64,000 bases of DNA from Sphingopyxis terrae subsp. terrae NBRC 15098 (GTDB taxonomy: Bacteria; Pseudomonadota; Alphaproteobacteria; Sphingomonadales; Sphingomonadaceae). Location of the stretch: assembly GCF_001610975.1 (NCBI RefSeq), contig NZ_CP013342.1, forward strand, positions 1,807,001-1,871,000, in the 5' to 3' direction. Positions within the stretch are counted from its first letter, which is position 1. The number at the start of each line of letters is the position of its first letter. The notes below the pieces were generated by a model. The model made no database searches. It saw only the letters and a program-made list of their open reading frames with translations, and was not told the DNA's origin. This document shows positions 7,885 to 16,591 of the stretch, in pieces. The position numbers and the translations under genes were made by a program.

Positions 7885-9758
7885 GCGAGCCCTACGACCG
7901 GCGGCTCCATGCCGAGACGCTACGCCGTCATCTTCGCTTCAGCCAGGCGCGGCGTTTCAAACGGCACATCGCCATCATGCTTTCGTCGATCGCGCTTGGC
8001 GGCCTGGCCGCGCCCTATCTGATGCTCGATCCGCATATCGTGCAGGATACCGGCACCCATTATCATGCGAAAATCTTGTCATGGTTTGCCGGCAGCCGAG
8101 GCGACCCCGGGATCGTGATCCATTACGAAGGGAGAGACTATCTGACCCCGGCTCGCACCGTCGCGGCCGACCCCTATTTTGTCCGACGGGCCAGTATCAC
8201 CAAATCTTTCATCCTGCGCGGCAGCCTGCTCGGCTTTCTCGCATGGCTGGCGGGCCTCTCTCTCCTTCGTGACATCGCGGCGCGGCGCCGCGAGGGGGCG
8301 CTTCGGGATCATGTGCTTGGCGGCACCAAGGTCGCCAGCGAGACAGAGCTTGCGAAACAGGCGCGGGCCGAAGCCGGCACGCGTCCGCTGGCTATCGGTC
8401 GCATCCCCTTTCCCCGCCGCCTCGAAACCCGGCACATGGCGATGGTCGGCACGACCGGCAGCGGCAAGACGACGGTGCTGCGCCAGCTGCTTGACGGGAT
8501 CGCGGCGCGCGGCGAAGCGGCGCTGGTCTATGATACCAGCGGCGAGTTCATTGCCCATTATTACCGCCCCGAGTGCGGCGACATCATTCTCAACCCGTTC
8601 GATGCCCGCTGCGCCTATTGGTCGCCCTTCGCCGAGATCGCGCACCCCGCCGACGCCGATCGCATCGCGCACCAGCTCATCGCCGAGGCCAGTGACAAGG
8701 CCAAGGACGTCTGGCTTGAAACCAGCCGCATCCTCGTCGCCAACATGATCCGCGAACTGTGGAAAGAGGAAAGATGCACCCTCCTCGATCTTCTCGAAGC
8801 ACTGAAGACGCTCGACAAGGACGACCTCAAGAGCTGGCTGAAGGAAACTTCGTCGGCCCGCACCTTCTCCGACGACGCCGACCGAGCCACCGGTAGCGTG
8901 CTTTTCATGCTTACCAAGGCCGCGAACCTGATCCAGTTCCTGCGCATGCCCGAGGAGGGCGAGGCGCCCTTCGCCTTTCGCGAATTCATCGCTGGCCTTG
9001 ACGATCGGAAGGGCGCGAAGCCCTGGATCTTCGTGCCCCGGAAGGAGGAACATTTTTCGGCGCTGAAGCCCTTGCTCGCCTGCTGGCTCGAATGCGCCGC
9101 GAGCGCCATGCTCGCGCTGCCTCCGTCGCCGGTTCGCCGTGTCTGGTTCCTGCTCGATGAGCTGGCCGACCTGCCGCGCGTCGATAATCTCACGCGCCTG
9201 CTGCCCGAAGGGCGCAAGTTCGGGGCGGCGGTCGTGCTGACCTTCCAGGCTATCGGGCAGATGCGTCATCGCTACGGCGACGATCTTGCCGAATCCATGC
9301 TCGGCTGTTGCAACACCAAGCTTTTCCTCCAGGTGACCGACGGCGCGTCCCGGCGCTGGGCGAGCGAGACGATCGGCACCTGCGAGGTCGAGGTTCGCAC
9401 CATGACAAATGCGCTGGGCGACGGCGATGACAAGCCGCGGATGACGCTTGGCCGGCAGCGCCAGACCCGGCCCGCGGTCTTCGAAAGCGAACTCCGCCTT
9501 GCGCGCCATCAGGGCTATTTGCTGTTCCCCGATGGCTTCCCCGTCGCGCGCATCGGGCTTACCGCCGATCATATCGCGAAGCGCGGCAAGCCGCGCCAAC
9601 CGGCGTTCGTCGAGGCCCATGCGCAGGCCACGCTTTGGCATCAATCGCTGGAGAAGGCGCCTGCCGAACAGTCCGGCAGGGGCGAGCCCGCACCGGCCGA
9701 GAAGGCGAAGCCTGCAAGGAAGCTGCCGCCGCCCGCCGCAAGTCATGGACCACTCTGA
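7881..9758 (+). CDS. traD: TraD/TrwB-type conjugative coupling protein (T4CP)
   Basis: 625 residues. Two N-terminal membrane segments (about 30-50 and 110-130) anchor a cytoplasmic ATPase. Walker A is GTTGSGKT at 190-197, and Walker B is in VWFLLDELADLPRVDN. The ALVYDTSGEF and FQAIGQMRHRYGD stretches match the TrwB/TraD DNA-binding domain. These hexameric pumps carry the relaxase-DNA complex to the type IV channel. The protein resembles TraD/TrwB more than the TraG of RP4, which would suggest a MobF-type relaxase partner; none is found next to it. The C-terminal 60 residues are charged and low in complexity. The start overlaps the preceding small gene (ATGA). Confidence 0.9.
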   Translation: MSEPYDRRLHAETLRRHLRFSQARRFKRHIAIMLSSIALGGLAAPYLMLDPHIVQDTGTHYHAKILSWFAGSRGDPGIVIHYEGRDYLTPARTVAADPYFVRRASITKSFILRGSLLGFLAWLAGLSLLRDIAARRREGALRDHVLGGTKVASETELAKQARAEAGTRPLAIGRIPFPRRLETRHMAMVGTTGSGKTTVLRQLLDGIAARGEAALVYDTSGEFIAHYYRPECGDIILNPFDARCAYWSPFAEIAHPADADRIAHQLIAEASDKAKDVWLETSRILVANMIRELWKEERCTLLDLLEALKTLDKDDLKSWLKETSSARTFSDDADRATGSVLFMLTKAANLIQFLRMPEEGEAPFAFREFIAGLDDRKGAKPWIFVPRKEEHFSALKPLLACWLECAASAMLALPPSPVRRVWFLLDELADLPRVDNLTRLLPEGRKFGAAVVLTFQAIGQMRHRYGDDLAESMLGCCNTKLFLQVTDGASRRWASETIGTCEVEVRTMTNALGDGDDKPRMTLGRQRQTRPAVFESELRLARHQGYLLFPDGFPVARIGLTADHIAKRGKPRQPAFVEAHAQATLWHQSLEKAPAEQSGRGEPAPAEKAKPARKLPPPAASHGPL

Positions 9759-9987
9759 TAGCGACGCCGGTATCGGCGCTAACCAGCTCGGCGCAGGCGA
9801 GCAGCTCTCATGAAGTCGGTGCGGGGTTCCCAAATGGGGGCGTGGCTGGCGCCGGTTGCGGCGGCTCCTGCGGGCGGTCGATACGATGCCCGCGCCGCCG
9901 CATTGGATCGGCGCGGCGACCGTCTGCAAGGTAAGGATCAAGCTCGGGACGGTCGTCACTAGAGCAACAGCTACGGGGCGCCTCCTA

Positions 9988-10977
9988 TCAATCTTCGCCA
10001 CCCGCAAAATAGGCCACCAGCCGGTTTCCGAGGTCGGGTGCCAGCCGGATGAAGTTACGCCTTCCGTCGGCCTGGTCAGGCTCGCGCGTCACCAGTCCCA
10101 TATCGCAAAGTCGCTGAAGCAGCCTCAGCGCGCTGCTCATCGGCAGCCCCGAGCCGATACAGAGCGAACTGGTCGACACGGGCTTTCCCTCCGCCTCATG
10201 AATGAACAGGTCGATGAGCATGTCCCATGCCGGTTCGCCGAAGAGCTCCCGCGCCCCCACCAGCTGGCGCCGTAGCAGCCGGCGCCGCGATGTCCGCTGG
10301 GCATTGGCGAGCGCCCGGCCCGCATCGGGGGCGCTCGACCAGTCGCCGCCCTCGTCACGGAGGATGATCTTGGGTGAAAGCCGCGCGCCTGCGGACGAGC
10401 CGCCTGCCAGGATCATCCGGTGGTCGCTCGCGGTGACGACGATATGCTCGAGAAGTTCGACATCGAGCAGGCTGCCGATCTCCGCCAGCCGCTCGGTAGC
10501 CGCAACATCGCATTCGCTCGGCGCGGAATTTCCGCTCGGATGGTTGTGGACGAGAATGATCGCGGCGGCACCGAGTTCGAATGCCCGATAAAATATGGTG
10601 CGCGGATAGAAGGCAAGCTGCCGGACCGTTCCATGATGCAATTGTTCATCGGCGATCAGATGGCGCGATGCATCGAGGAACAAGACGCGTAGCGTCTCGT
10701 CGGCCAGCGCCCCCATCGATACGCGCAGATATTGCAGCAGATGCGGGTCGACCGGATCGATCGCACGGCGGGCAAAATCACTGCGCATGGCCTCCAGCGA
10801 AAGCGCACGCGCGGCGACGAACATCGCCGTGACCTGGCTGTTCTCCCCCAGCGTGCGCGCCAGCGCTTCGGGAGGGCGCGCTAGCAGCCGCGCGAGCGAG
10901 CCATGCTTTGTCAGCAGCTTTTCGGCTAGGGCGGCGCTGTTGTCGGGGTCGACGGCCGCGATGAACTCAGCCAGCAT
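9988..10977 (-). CDS. RadC-like MPN/JAB protein fused to a MarR-like winged-helix domain
   Basis: 329 residues when started at ATG 10977; the frame stays open upstream, but that part is antisense to the membrane-protein gene. Residues 1-200 resemble RadC-like JAB-fold proteins common on mobile elements: HNHPSG at about 144-149 followed by S...D (zinc-ligand signature), with DVELLEHIVV after it. Residues from about 245 form a separate winged-helix domain like MarR proteins (GARELFGEPAWDMLIDLF, then SSALRLLQRLCDMGLVTR and a D-GRRNFIRL wing). RadC-like mobile-element proteins have no settled function, and the DNA-binding tail suggests a regulator or a recruited hydrolase. It is on the minus strand inside a plus-strand transfer region. 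The start overlaps the membrane-protein gene by 52 bp. Confidence 0.8.
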   Translation of the reverse strand: MLAEFIAAVDPDNSAALAEKLLTKHGSLARLLARPPEALARTLGENSQVTAMFVAARALSLEAMRSDFARRAIDPVDPHLLQYLRVSMGALADETLRVLFLDASRHLIADEQLHHGTVRQLAFYPRTIFYRAFELGAAAIILVHNHPSGNSAPSECDVAATERLAEIGSLLDVELLEHIVVTASDHRMILAGGSSAGARLSPKIILRDEGGDWSSAPDAGRALANAQRTSRRRLLRRQLVGARELFGEPAWDMLIDLFIHEAEGKPVSTSSLCIGSGLPMSSALRLLQRLCDMGLVTREPDQADGRRNFIRLAPDLGNRLVAYFAGGED

Positions 10978-11399
10978 GGCTCGCTGATGCCGCGTGCCAG
11001 CCGACGCTGGTGCCGCCAGGTTGCGAGGATGAGGATGGCCGGTACCGGCCATGAGGTCGCCACCTGCATCGCGAGATATGCCGCCGGATGCATCCCCGCG
11101 CTCAACAGGCGGCTCGTATGGGCCAGCAGCGGCATCAGATGCAAAACGGCGATGCAGAGCGGCCAGAAACGATGCGCCAGGAGCGCAAGTGCGACCGTGG
11201 AGCCGGCTCCAAAAAGGTCGATGACGAGATGACCTGTGTCGAGCGACACGAAATTCGGCGGAATGAAAAGGTGGAGTAGTTTGTCCAAGCCCACCATTGT
11301 CAGTGCGATCGCTGCCATCACCCGTTCCGGCCCCCCGCCTTTCCAGACGGCATAACCGGCGGCAATGGCCAAGAAAGCTAGAAACAGGGCGACACGCAC
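10926..11399 (-). CDS. Small polytopic membrane protein, unknown function
   Basis: 157 residues with about four hydrophobic segments: residues 2-18, 25-45, 57-78 and 80-125 (two helices). A short Arg/Pro/Thr-rich tail follows. No family recognised. It is upstream of and overlaps the RadC-like gene on the same strand, so the two are probably co-expressed. In a conjugative element a small inner-membrane protein could act in entry exclusion or as an accessory channel part, but this is only positional inference. Confidence 0.6.
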   Translation of the reverse strand: MRVALFLAFLAIAAGYAVWKGGGPERVMAAIALTMVGLDKLLHLFIPPNFVSLDTGHLVIDLFGAGSTVALALLAHRFWPLCIAVLHLMPLLAHTSRLLSAGMHPAAYLAMQVATSWPVPAILILATWRHQRRLARGISEPCWLSSSRPSTPTTAPP

Positions 11400-11440
11400 G
11401 CTGCAAAACTTTCATGGCCATTGCTCGAGGTCAACCGGGG

Positions 11441-11773
11441 TCAGGCCGCAGCGCCCTGCACCCTGGTTCCGGCCTGTGCCACCGACGGGCATTCATGCAG
11501 ATCATAGCCCGCGGTCTCGCGCCCGATCTCGGCGAGCGCGCCATGAACCCGCAGGATGTCGCCGCTGGCGTCGACCAGAGCGATCTGCGCCTTCAACAGT
11601 CGCCGGATCGTCGCCTGACCCTTCGTCGCCGGGACGCCAACGACATCCCGGCGGGCGGCCACCGCGCTCGTCATCAGCGTCGACACCGCGATGAGTGCCT
11701 CGTCGAGCCTGAGCTCGGCCGCTGGCACGTCGCGCGCCAGGCGCGCGGCCGAAATTGCAATTTCGTTGGACAT
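11441..11773 (-). CDS. Small helical hypothetical protein of the element
   Basis: 110 residues, predicted largely alpha-helical, rich in Ala, Arg, Val and Ile, with no signal peptide or membrane segment. The ATG at 11773 has a strong GAGGAG site 6 bases upstream, which supports real translation. No family recognised. It lies between the LuxR-type regulator gene and the membrane-protein gene on the minus strand, with gaps of 57 and 41 bp, and is probably in the same operon. Confidence 0.65.
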   Translation of the reverse strand: MSNEIAISAARLARDVPAAELRLDEALIAVSTLMTSAVAARRDVVGVPATKGQATIRRLLKAQIALVDASGDILRVHGALAEIGRETAGYDLHECPSVAQAGTRVQGAAA

Positions 11774-11830
11774 GACTTCTCCTCAGCCGGAAGCATGAAC
11801 CCCGGCGCCTTGCTGTACGGGATGAAAGAA

Positions 11831-12346
11831 TCAGCCGGAGATCAGCCGTGTCAGCGTTTCGCCGATCGTCACGCCCGCCAATATGAGCAGGACCAGAGCA
11901 ACAAACATTGCCGCCATGATCCAGGCCCTGCTCAGGCGGGGGTGATCGTGCCTCCAGAGACCCTTGGTCGGAGCATCGGCAACATCAGCCCGCTCGGTGA
12001 GCGATGCGCTGTGTGCCAGCGCCAATGCAGCCGACTCTCCGTCCGGAAAATCGGATGGCAGCAGTTCGGCCTGCGGGGCTAGTATGACCGCGTCACATGA
12101 TATTCGATCATAGGTCTGTTTGAGGCGCGCATAGCGAACCGCCGCCGCAGCCCGGCTGTCTGCTCCCATGATGCGCCGCGCGGTCGTGAGCCTCAAATCG
12201 ACGGCCTGCTTCGAGATATTGAGGTGCCGCGCTATCTGCTTCGAGGTCTGATGCGCAAGCAGCAGATCGAGACAAGCACGCTGCTTGTCCGTGAGCCGCG
12301 CCCAGCACGCGGCATCGTCGGACGGATGCGACCCCGAATCAGTCAT
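11831..12346 (-). CDS. Membrane-anchored LuxR-type helix-turn-helix regulator
   Basis: 171 residues. The N-terminal 65 residues hold a LuxR/GerE-type HTH (LTDKQRACLDLLLAHQTSKQIARHLNISKQAVDLRL). A charged linker follows, and a single C-terminal membrane segment (WIMAAMFVALVLLILAGVTI) ends the protein. There is no phospho-receiver or autoinducer-binding domain. HTH-plus-anchor proteins of this kind recur on sphingomonad conjugative elements, but their signal is unknown to me. It diverges from trbB across a 219-bp gap, so it may control both its own minus-strand block and the trb operon. It would act as a DNA-binding protein held at the inner membrane. Confidence 0.78.
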   Translation of the reverse strand: MTDSGSHPSDDAACWARLTDKQRACLDLLLAHQTSKQIARHLNISKQAVDLRLTTARRIMGADSRAAAAVRYARLKQTYDRISCDAVILAPQAELLPSDFPDGESAALALAHSASLTERADVADAPTKGLWRHDHPRLSRAWIMAAMFVALVLLILAGVTIGETLTRLISG

Positions 12347-12565
12347 AATTACACTCTTGTCAAAATGGAGCGCGGCACAAGCCCCACGCCGCGATTCGGC
12401 GGCTGCTGGCGGCCGCTTCGCTTCGGGGCGCCTACGCCAGCGCCTGTCTTTCTACGCCACAGTACGCCGCGCGCATTGCGCTGTTGATTTTGCGCCTTTC
12501 ATGCGTCTCTTACTCGACCCCGCCGCGCCGGGCGCCCTTGTCCGGCCAGCTGGAACGGGGTTGCA

Positions 12566-13549
12566 ATGGGCACAGATTCTGCCGGGCTCGAAGCACAGCA
12601 ACGCAGCGCGCGCATGCTGCGCACCGCGATGGGCGCAGCGATTGCCGAATGGCTTGGCGACCCTGAGGTTGCCGAAATCATGCTCAATCCCGATGGCCGG
12701 CTCTGGGTCGACCGGCTCGGCCAGGGAATCGGCGACAGCGGCGAACGGCTGAGCTTCGCCGATGGCGAGCGCATCATCCGTCTCGTCGCGCATCATGTCG
12801 GCGCCGAGGTGCACGGCGCGGCGCCCCGTGTCTCGGCCGAGCTTCCCGACGGCGGCGAGCGCTTCGAGGGATTGCTGCCGCCGGTCGTCACGGCGCCCGC
12901 ATTTGCGATCCGCAAGCCGGCGGTCGCGGTCTTCACGCTCGGCGACTATGTCGCCTCGGGCATCATGCCCGCAGATGCGGCGGATGTCCTGCGCACCGCG
13001 GTGCGCGGCCGGCTCAACATATTGGTCGCAGGCGGCACCGGCACTGGCAAGACCACGCTCACCAACGCGCTGCTTGCCGAGATTTCAGGCAGCAATGACC
13101 GGATCGTCCTGATCGAGGACACGCGCGAGCTGCAATGCAACGCGCCGAACCTCGTCGCGATGAGGACGAAGGACGGAGCCGCGTCGCTTTCCGACCTTGT
13201 CCGTTCGTCGCTGCGCCTTCGCCCTGACCGTATCCCCATCGGCGAGGTGCGCGGGGCCGAGGCGCTCGATCTCCTCAAGGCCTGGGGAACCGGACATCCC
13301 GGCGGCATCGGCACGATCCATGCCGGGAGCGCGCTCGGCGCGCTGCGCCGCATGGAGCAGCTCATCCTGGAGGCGGTGGTTACGGTGCCGCGGGCCCTGC
13401 TGTCCGAGACGATCAACCTTGTCGCCGTCCTCACGCGAGACGGCAGCGGCCGCCGCCTATCCGAGCTCGCGCGCGTCGACGGGATCGATGCCGCGTCCGG
13501 CGATTACCGCCTCATCCCGCTTGTCACTCACGAAGGAGAATCCCGATGA
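12566..13549 (+). CDS. trbB: TrbB, conjugative transfer ATPase (VirB11 family)
   Basis: 327 residues. Walker A is GGTGTGKTT at 156-164. The acidic box ([12 protein letters not shown]), the Walker B region ([19 protein letters not shown]) and the His box ([13 protein letters not shown]) are all present as in VirB11 ATPases. The protein forms a cytoplasmic hexamer that powers pilus biogenesis and substrate transfer. It is the first gene of the trb operon and overlaps trbC by 4 bp (ATGA). The start codon has only a weak upstream AGGAACGGGG-type site. The promoter should lie in the 219-bp gap shared with the divergent HTH regulator. Confidence 0.95.
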   Translation: MGTDSAGLEAQQRSARMLRTAMGAAIAEWLGDPEVAEIMLNPDGRLWVDRLGQGIGDSGERLSFADGERIIRLVAHHVGAEVHGAAPRVSAELPDGGERFEGLLPPVVTAPAFAIRKPAVAVFTLGDYVASGIMPADAADVLRTAVRGRLNILVAGGTGTGKTTLTNALLAEISGSNDRIVLIEDTRELQCNAPNLVAMRTKDGAASLSDLVRSSLRLRPDRIPIGEVRGAEALDLLKAWGTGHPGGIGTIHAGSALGALRRMEQLILEAVVTVPRALLSETINLVAVLTRDGSGRRLSELARVDGIDAASGDYRLIPLVTHEGESR

Positions 13550-13878
13550 CCCATGCCCTTCGGCATGGCGCGCGCTGCGCCATGCTTGGTTCAGCCGCGC
13601 TGTTTGTCTCGCTTGCCATGTCCGCACCGGCCTGGGCGGGCGGTTCGTCGATGCCCTGGGAAGCACCGCTGCAGTCGATCCTCGAGAGCATCGAGGGACC
13701 GGTCGCCAAGATCATCGCGGTCATCATCATCATCGTGACCGGGCTCAGCCTCGCCTTCGGCGACACCTCGGGCGGCTTCCGCCGGCTCGTCCAGATCGTG
13801 TTCGGTCTGTCGATCGCCTTCGCGGCATCGAGTTTCTTCCTCTCCTTCTTCTCCTTTGGCGGCGGGGCGCTCGTCTGA
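13546..13878 (+). CDS. trbC: TrbC, conjugative pilin (VirB2 family)
   Basis: 110 residues: a signal peptide ending near PAWAGG, then a short loop and two hydrophobic helices (AKIIAVIIIIVTGLSLAFG and LVQIVFGLSIAFAASSFFLSFF) joined by a small polar turn, the standard VirB2/TrbC pilin layout. In RP4-like systems the pilin is matured and cyclised by TraF, whose gene lies upstream in this element. The stop overlaps the trbD start by one base. Confidence 0.92.
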   Translation: MTHALRHGARCAMLGSAALFVSLAMSAPAWAGGSSMPWEAPLQSILESIEGPVAKIIAVIIIIVTGLSLAFGDTSGGFRRLVQIVFGLSIAFAASSFFLSFFSFGGGALV

Positions 13879-14147
13879 TGGGCCGGGAAGGAGAGGTGCC
13901 CGGATATTTCGCGCCCGTTCACCGGGCGCTGGCCGAGCCCATCCTGCTCGGCGGCGCCCCGCGCAGCCTGGCGATCGTCAACGGCACGCTCGCGGGTGCC
14001 GTGGGCCTCGGGCTGCGGCTCTGGGTCGTCGGCCTCGCGATCTGGGCGGTCGGGCACGGCCTCGCGGTCTGGACCGCGCGCCGCGACCCCCAATTCGTCG
14101 ACGTCGCCCGTCGTCATCTCAAATATCCCGTCTGGATGCGCCCATGA
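13878..14147 (+). CDS. trbD: TrbD, conjugal transfer protein (VirB3 family)
   Basis: 89 residues with a paired hydrophobic region (about residues 30-67) after an N-terminal VHRALAEPILLGGAPR motif typical of TrbD/VirB3, ending in the conserved HLKYPVWMRP-like tail. The start ATG overlaps the trbC stop, and the stop overlaps the trbE start (ATGATGA), so the three genes are translationally coupled. VirB3 proteins are small inner-membrane partners of the VirB4 ATPase, encoded directly downstream here. Confidence 0.92.
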   Translation: MGREGEVPGYFAPVHRALAEPILLGGAPRSLAIVNGTLAGAVGLGLRLWVVGLAIWAVGHGLAVWTARRDPQFVDVARRHLKYPVWMRP

Positions 14148-16579
14148 TGAACCTTGCCGAATATCGATCGAAATCCGCCCGCCTCGCCGATTTTCTCCCT
14201 TGGGTCTGCCTGGTGGCGGAGGGCGTGGTGCTGAACAAGGACGGCGCCTTCCAGCGCACGGCGCGCTTTCGCGGGCCCGACCTCGACAGCGCCACGCCCG
14301 CCGAACTCGTCGCGGTCACTGCGCGGCTCAACGGCGCGCTGCGGCGACTGGGCTCGGGCTGGGCGGTGTTTATCGAGGCGCAGCGCGTCCCGGCCCTGTC
14401 CTATCCGGTGTCCGAGTTTCCCGATGCTGTATCCGAGCTGGTCGATGCCGAGCGCCGCGAACAATTTCGCGAGGAAGGGGCGCATTTTGAAAGCTTCTAT
14501 TATCTGACCCTCTTGTGGATGCCGCCCGCCGAGGAGGCGGCGCGGGCCGAGGCCTGGCTTTACGAGGGGCGTGCCAAGTCCGGGGTCGATCCCAAGGAAC
14601 TGCTCGCAAGCTTCATCGATCGCACGTCGCGCATCCTCCATCTCGCCGAGACCTTCATGCCCGCGGCCGAATGGCTCGATGACGGCGAGACGCTGACCTA
14701 TCTGCACAGCTGCGTTTCGACCAAGGTCCAGCGCGTCCGCGTTCCCGAAACCCCGGCCTATCTCGATGCACTGCTTGCCGACGAAGCGCTTGTCGGCGGG
14801 CTCGAGCCACGGCTCGGCGATCATCACCTGCGCACGCTCACCATCACCGGCTTGCCGAGCGTCACCTTTCCCGGGCTGCTCGACGAACTCAACCGCCAGG
14901 CCTTCGGCTATCGCTGGTCGTCGCGCGCGATCATGCTCGACAAGAGCGATGCGACCAAATTGCTGACCAGGATCCGGCGGCAATGGTTCGCGAAGCGCAA
15001 ATCGGTCGCTGCGATCCTCAAGGAGGTGATGACCAACGAGGCCTCGGTGCTGATGGACAGCGATGCCTCGAACAAGGCGGCCGACGCCGACATGGCGTTG
15101 CAGGAACTTGGCGCCGACGAAGCGGGCATCGCCTATGTCACCGCGACGATCACCGTCTGGGACCGCGATCCCGCGCTCGCTGCCGAAAAGCTGCGGCTGG
15201 TCGAGAAGATCGTCCAGAGCCGCGATTTCACCTGCACGGTCGAAGGCGTGAACGCGCTCGAGGCCTGGTTCGGGAGCCTCCCCGGCCATGTCTATGCCAA
15301 TGTCCGCCAGCCCCCGATCTCCACTCTCAATCTCGCGCACCTGATCCCGCTTTCCGCCGTGTGGGCGGGGGCGGAACGGGACGAGCATTTCGGGGACGCC
15401 CCCTTGCTTTACGCCAAGACGGAAGGCTCGACGCCGTTCCGTTTTTCGCTGCACGTCGGCGACGTCGGCCACTGCCTCGTCGTCGGCCCCACGGGCGCCG
15501 GCAAGTCGGTGCTCCTCGCGCTGATGGCGCTGCAGTTCCGGCGTTATAAAGGCAGCCAGATCTTCGCCTTCGATTATGGCGGCTCGATCCGCGCCGCCGC
15601 GCTCGCAATGGGCGGTGACTGGCAGGATCTTGGCGGCGCGCTCCACGACGCCGACAGCAGCGGGGCTATCGCGCTCCAGCCGCTGGCGCGGATCGACGAG
15701 GCAGCCGAGCGCGCCTGGGCCGCCGGGTGGCTCGCGGCGCTGCTCGTGGGCGAAGGCGTGAAAGTCGATCCTTCGGCCAAGGCGCATATCTGGTCGGCGC
15801 TGACGTCGCTCGCCACGGCGCCTGCCTGCGAACGGACCCTCACCGGCCTTGCGGTGCTGCTCCAGTCGCAGGAGCTCAAGCTCGCGCTCGCGCCCTATCT
15901 CGTCGGAGGGCCCTGGGGCCAGCTGCTCGACGCCGAGGCCGAGCATCTGGGGAATGCGCGCGTGCAGGCGCTCGAAACCGAAGGCCTGGTCGGCGCCTCT
16001 TCTGCGGCGACGGTGCTCTCCTATCTCTTTCACCGCATCGAGGGGAAACTCGACGGCTCGCCGACGCTGATCATCATCGATGAGGGCTGGCTCATTCTCG
16101 ATCAAACGGCCTTCGCGGCGCAGCTGCGCGAATGGCTCAAGACGCTGCGCAAGAAGAATGCGAGCGTGATCTTCGCAACGCAGAGCCTCGCCGACATCGA
16201 AGGGTCGAGCATTGCGCCGGCGATCATCGAAAGCTGCCCCACACGCATCTTCCTGCCGAATGATCGCGCCGCCGAACCGCAGATCGCGCGGGTCTATGAG
16301 CGCTTCGGGCTCAACGACCGGCAGATCGAGATTTTGAGCCGGGCGACGCCGAAGCGCGACTATTATTGCCAGTCGCGTCGCGGCAACCGGCTGTTCGAGC
16401 TCGGCCTTGGCGAGGTCGCGCTCGCCTTCACCGCCGCCTCCTCGAAGTCCGACCAGGTCCGCATCGGCGAACTCATCGCCGCGCACGGCCGGCAGCAGTT
16501 CGCGGCGGCGTGGCTGCGCCGCCGCGGCCTCCCATGGGCCGCCGATCTTCTCGGCAACCTCGAAATCGCAGCCCCCTGA
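14144..16579 (+). CDS. trbE: TrbE, conjugative transfer ATPase (VirB4 family)
   Basis: 811 residues, the usual length. The N-terminal CagE/VirB4 domain leads into an ATPase domain with Walker A GPTGAGKS at about residue 448, Walker B in TLIIIDEGWLIL, and the downstream FATQSLADIEGSSIAPAIIES motif seen in VirB4/TrbE. It is the largest cytoplasmic motor of the mating channel. The start at ATG 14144 overlaps trbD; an in-frame extension further upstream is out of context and was not used. trbJ follows after 12 bp with a GGAGAG site. Confidence 0.96.
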   Translation: MMNLAEYRSKSARLADFLPWVCLVAEGVVLNKDGAFQRTARFRGPDLDSATPAELVAVTARLNGALRRLGSGWAVFIEAQRVPALSYPVSEFPDAVSELVDAERREQFREEGAHFESFYYLTLLWMPPAEEAARAEAWLYEGRAKSGVDPKELLASFIDRTSRILHLAETFMPAAEWLDDGETLTYLHSCVSTKVQRVRVPETPAYLDALLADEALVGGLEPRLGDHHLRTLTITGLPSVTFPGLLDELNRQAFGYRWSSRAIMLDKSDATKLLTRIRRQWFAKRKSVAAILKEVMTNEASVLMDSDASNKAADADMALQELGADEAGIAYVTATITVWDRDPALAAEKLRLVEKIVQSRDFTCTVEGVNALEAWFGSLPGHVYANVRQPPISTLNLAHLIPLSAVWAGAERDEHFGDAPLLYAKTEGSTPFRFSLHVGDVGHCLVVGPTGAGKSVLLALMALQFRRYKGSQIFAFDYGGSIRAAALAMGGDWQDLGGALHDADSSGAIALQPLARIDEAAERAWAAGWLAALLVGEGVKVDPSAKAHIWSALTSLATAPACERTLTGLAVLLQSQELKLALAPYLVGGPWGQLLDAEAEHLGNARVQALETEGLVGASSAATVLSYLFHRIEGKLDGSPTLIIIDEGWLILDQTAFAAQLREWLKTLRKKNASVIFATQSLADIEGSSIAPAIIESCPTRIFLPNDRAAEPQIARVYERFGLNDRQIEILSRATPKRDYYCQSRRGNRLFELGLGEVALAFTAASSKSDQVRIGELIAAHGRQQFAAAWLRRRGLPWAADLLGNLEIAAP

Positions 16580-16591
16580 AGGAGAGATCTG

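Noticed and set aside
9759..9987. Possible relaxase start or oriT after the coupling-protein gene
   Set aside because: No relaxase N-terminal motif and no convincing inverted repeats or nick-site sequence were found in the 229 bp.
8079..10007. Long open frame on the minus strand, antisense to the coupling-protein gene
   Set aside because: It has Arg/Gly/Ala-rich composition with no family pattern and mirrors the codon bias of the real gene. The plus strand encodes a clear ATPase with all motifs.
9988..11421. RadC-like gene extended upstream to a 477-codon frame
   Set aside because: The extra part is Arg/Pro/Ala-rich, overlaps the membrane-protein gene almost entirely in another frame, and lacks RadC similarity. 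ATG 10977 fits the domain start.
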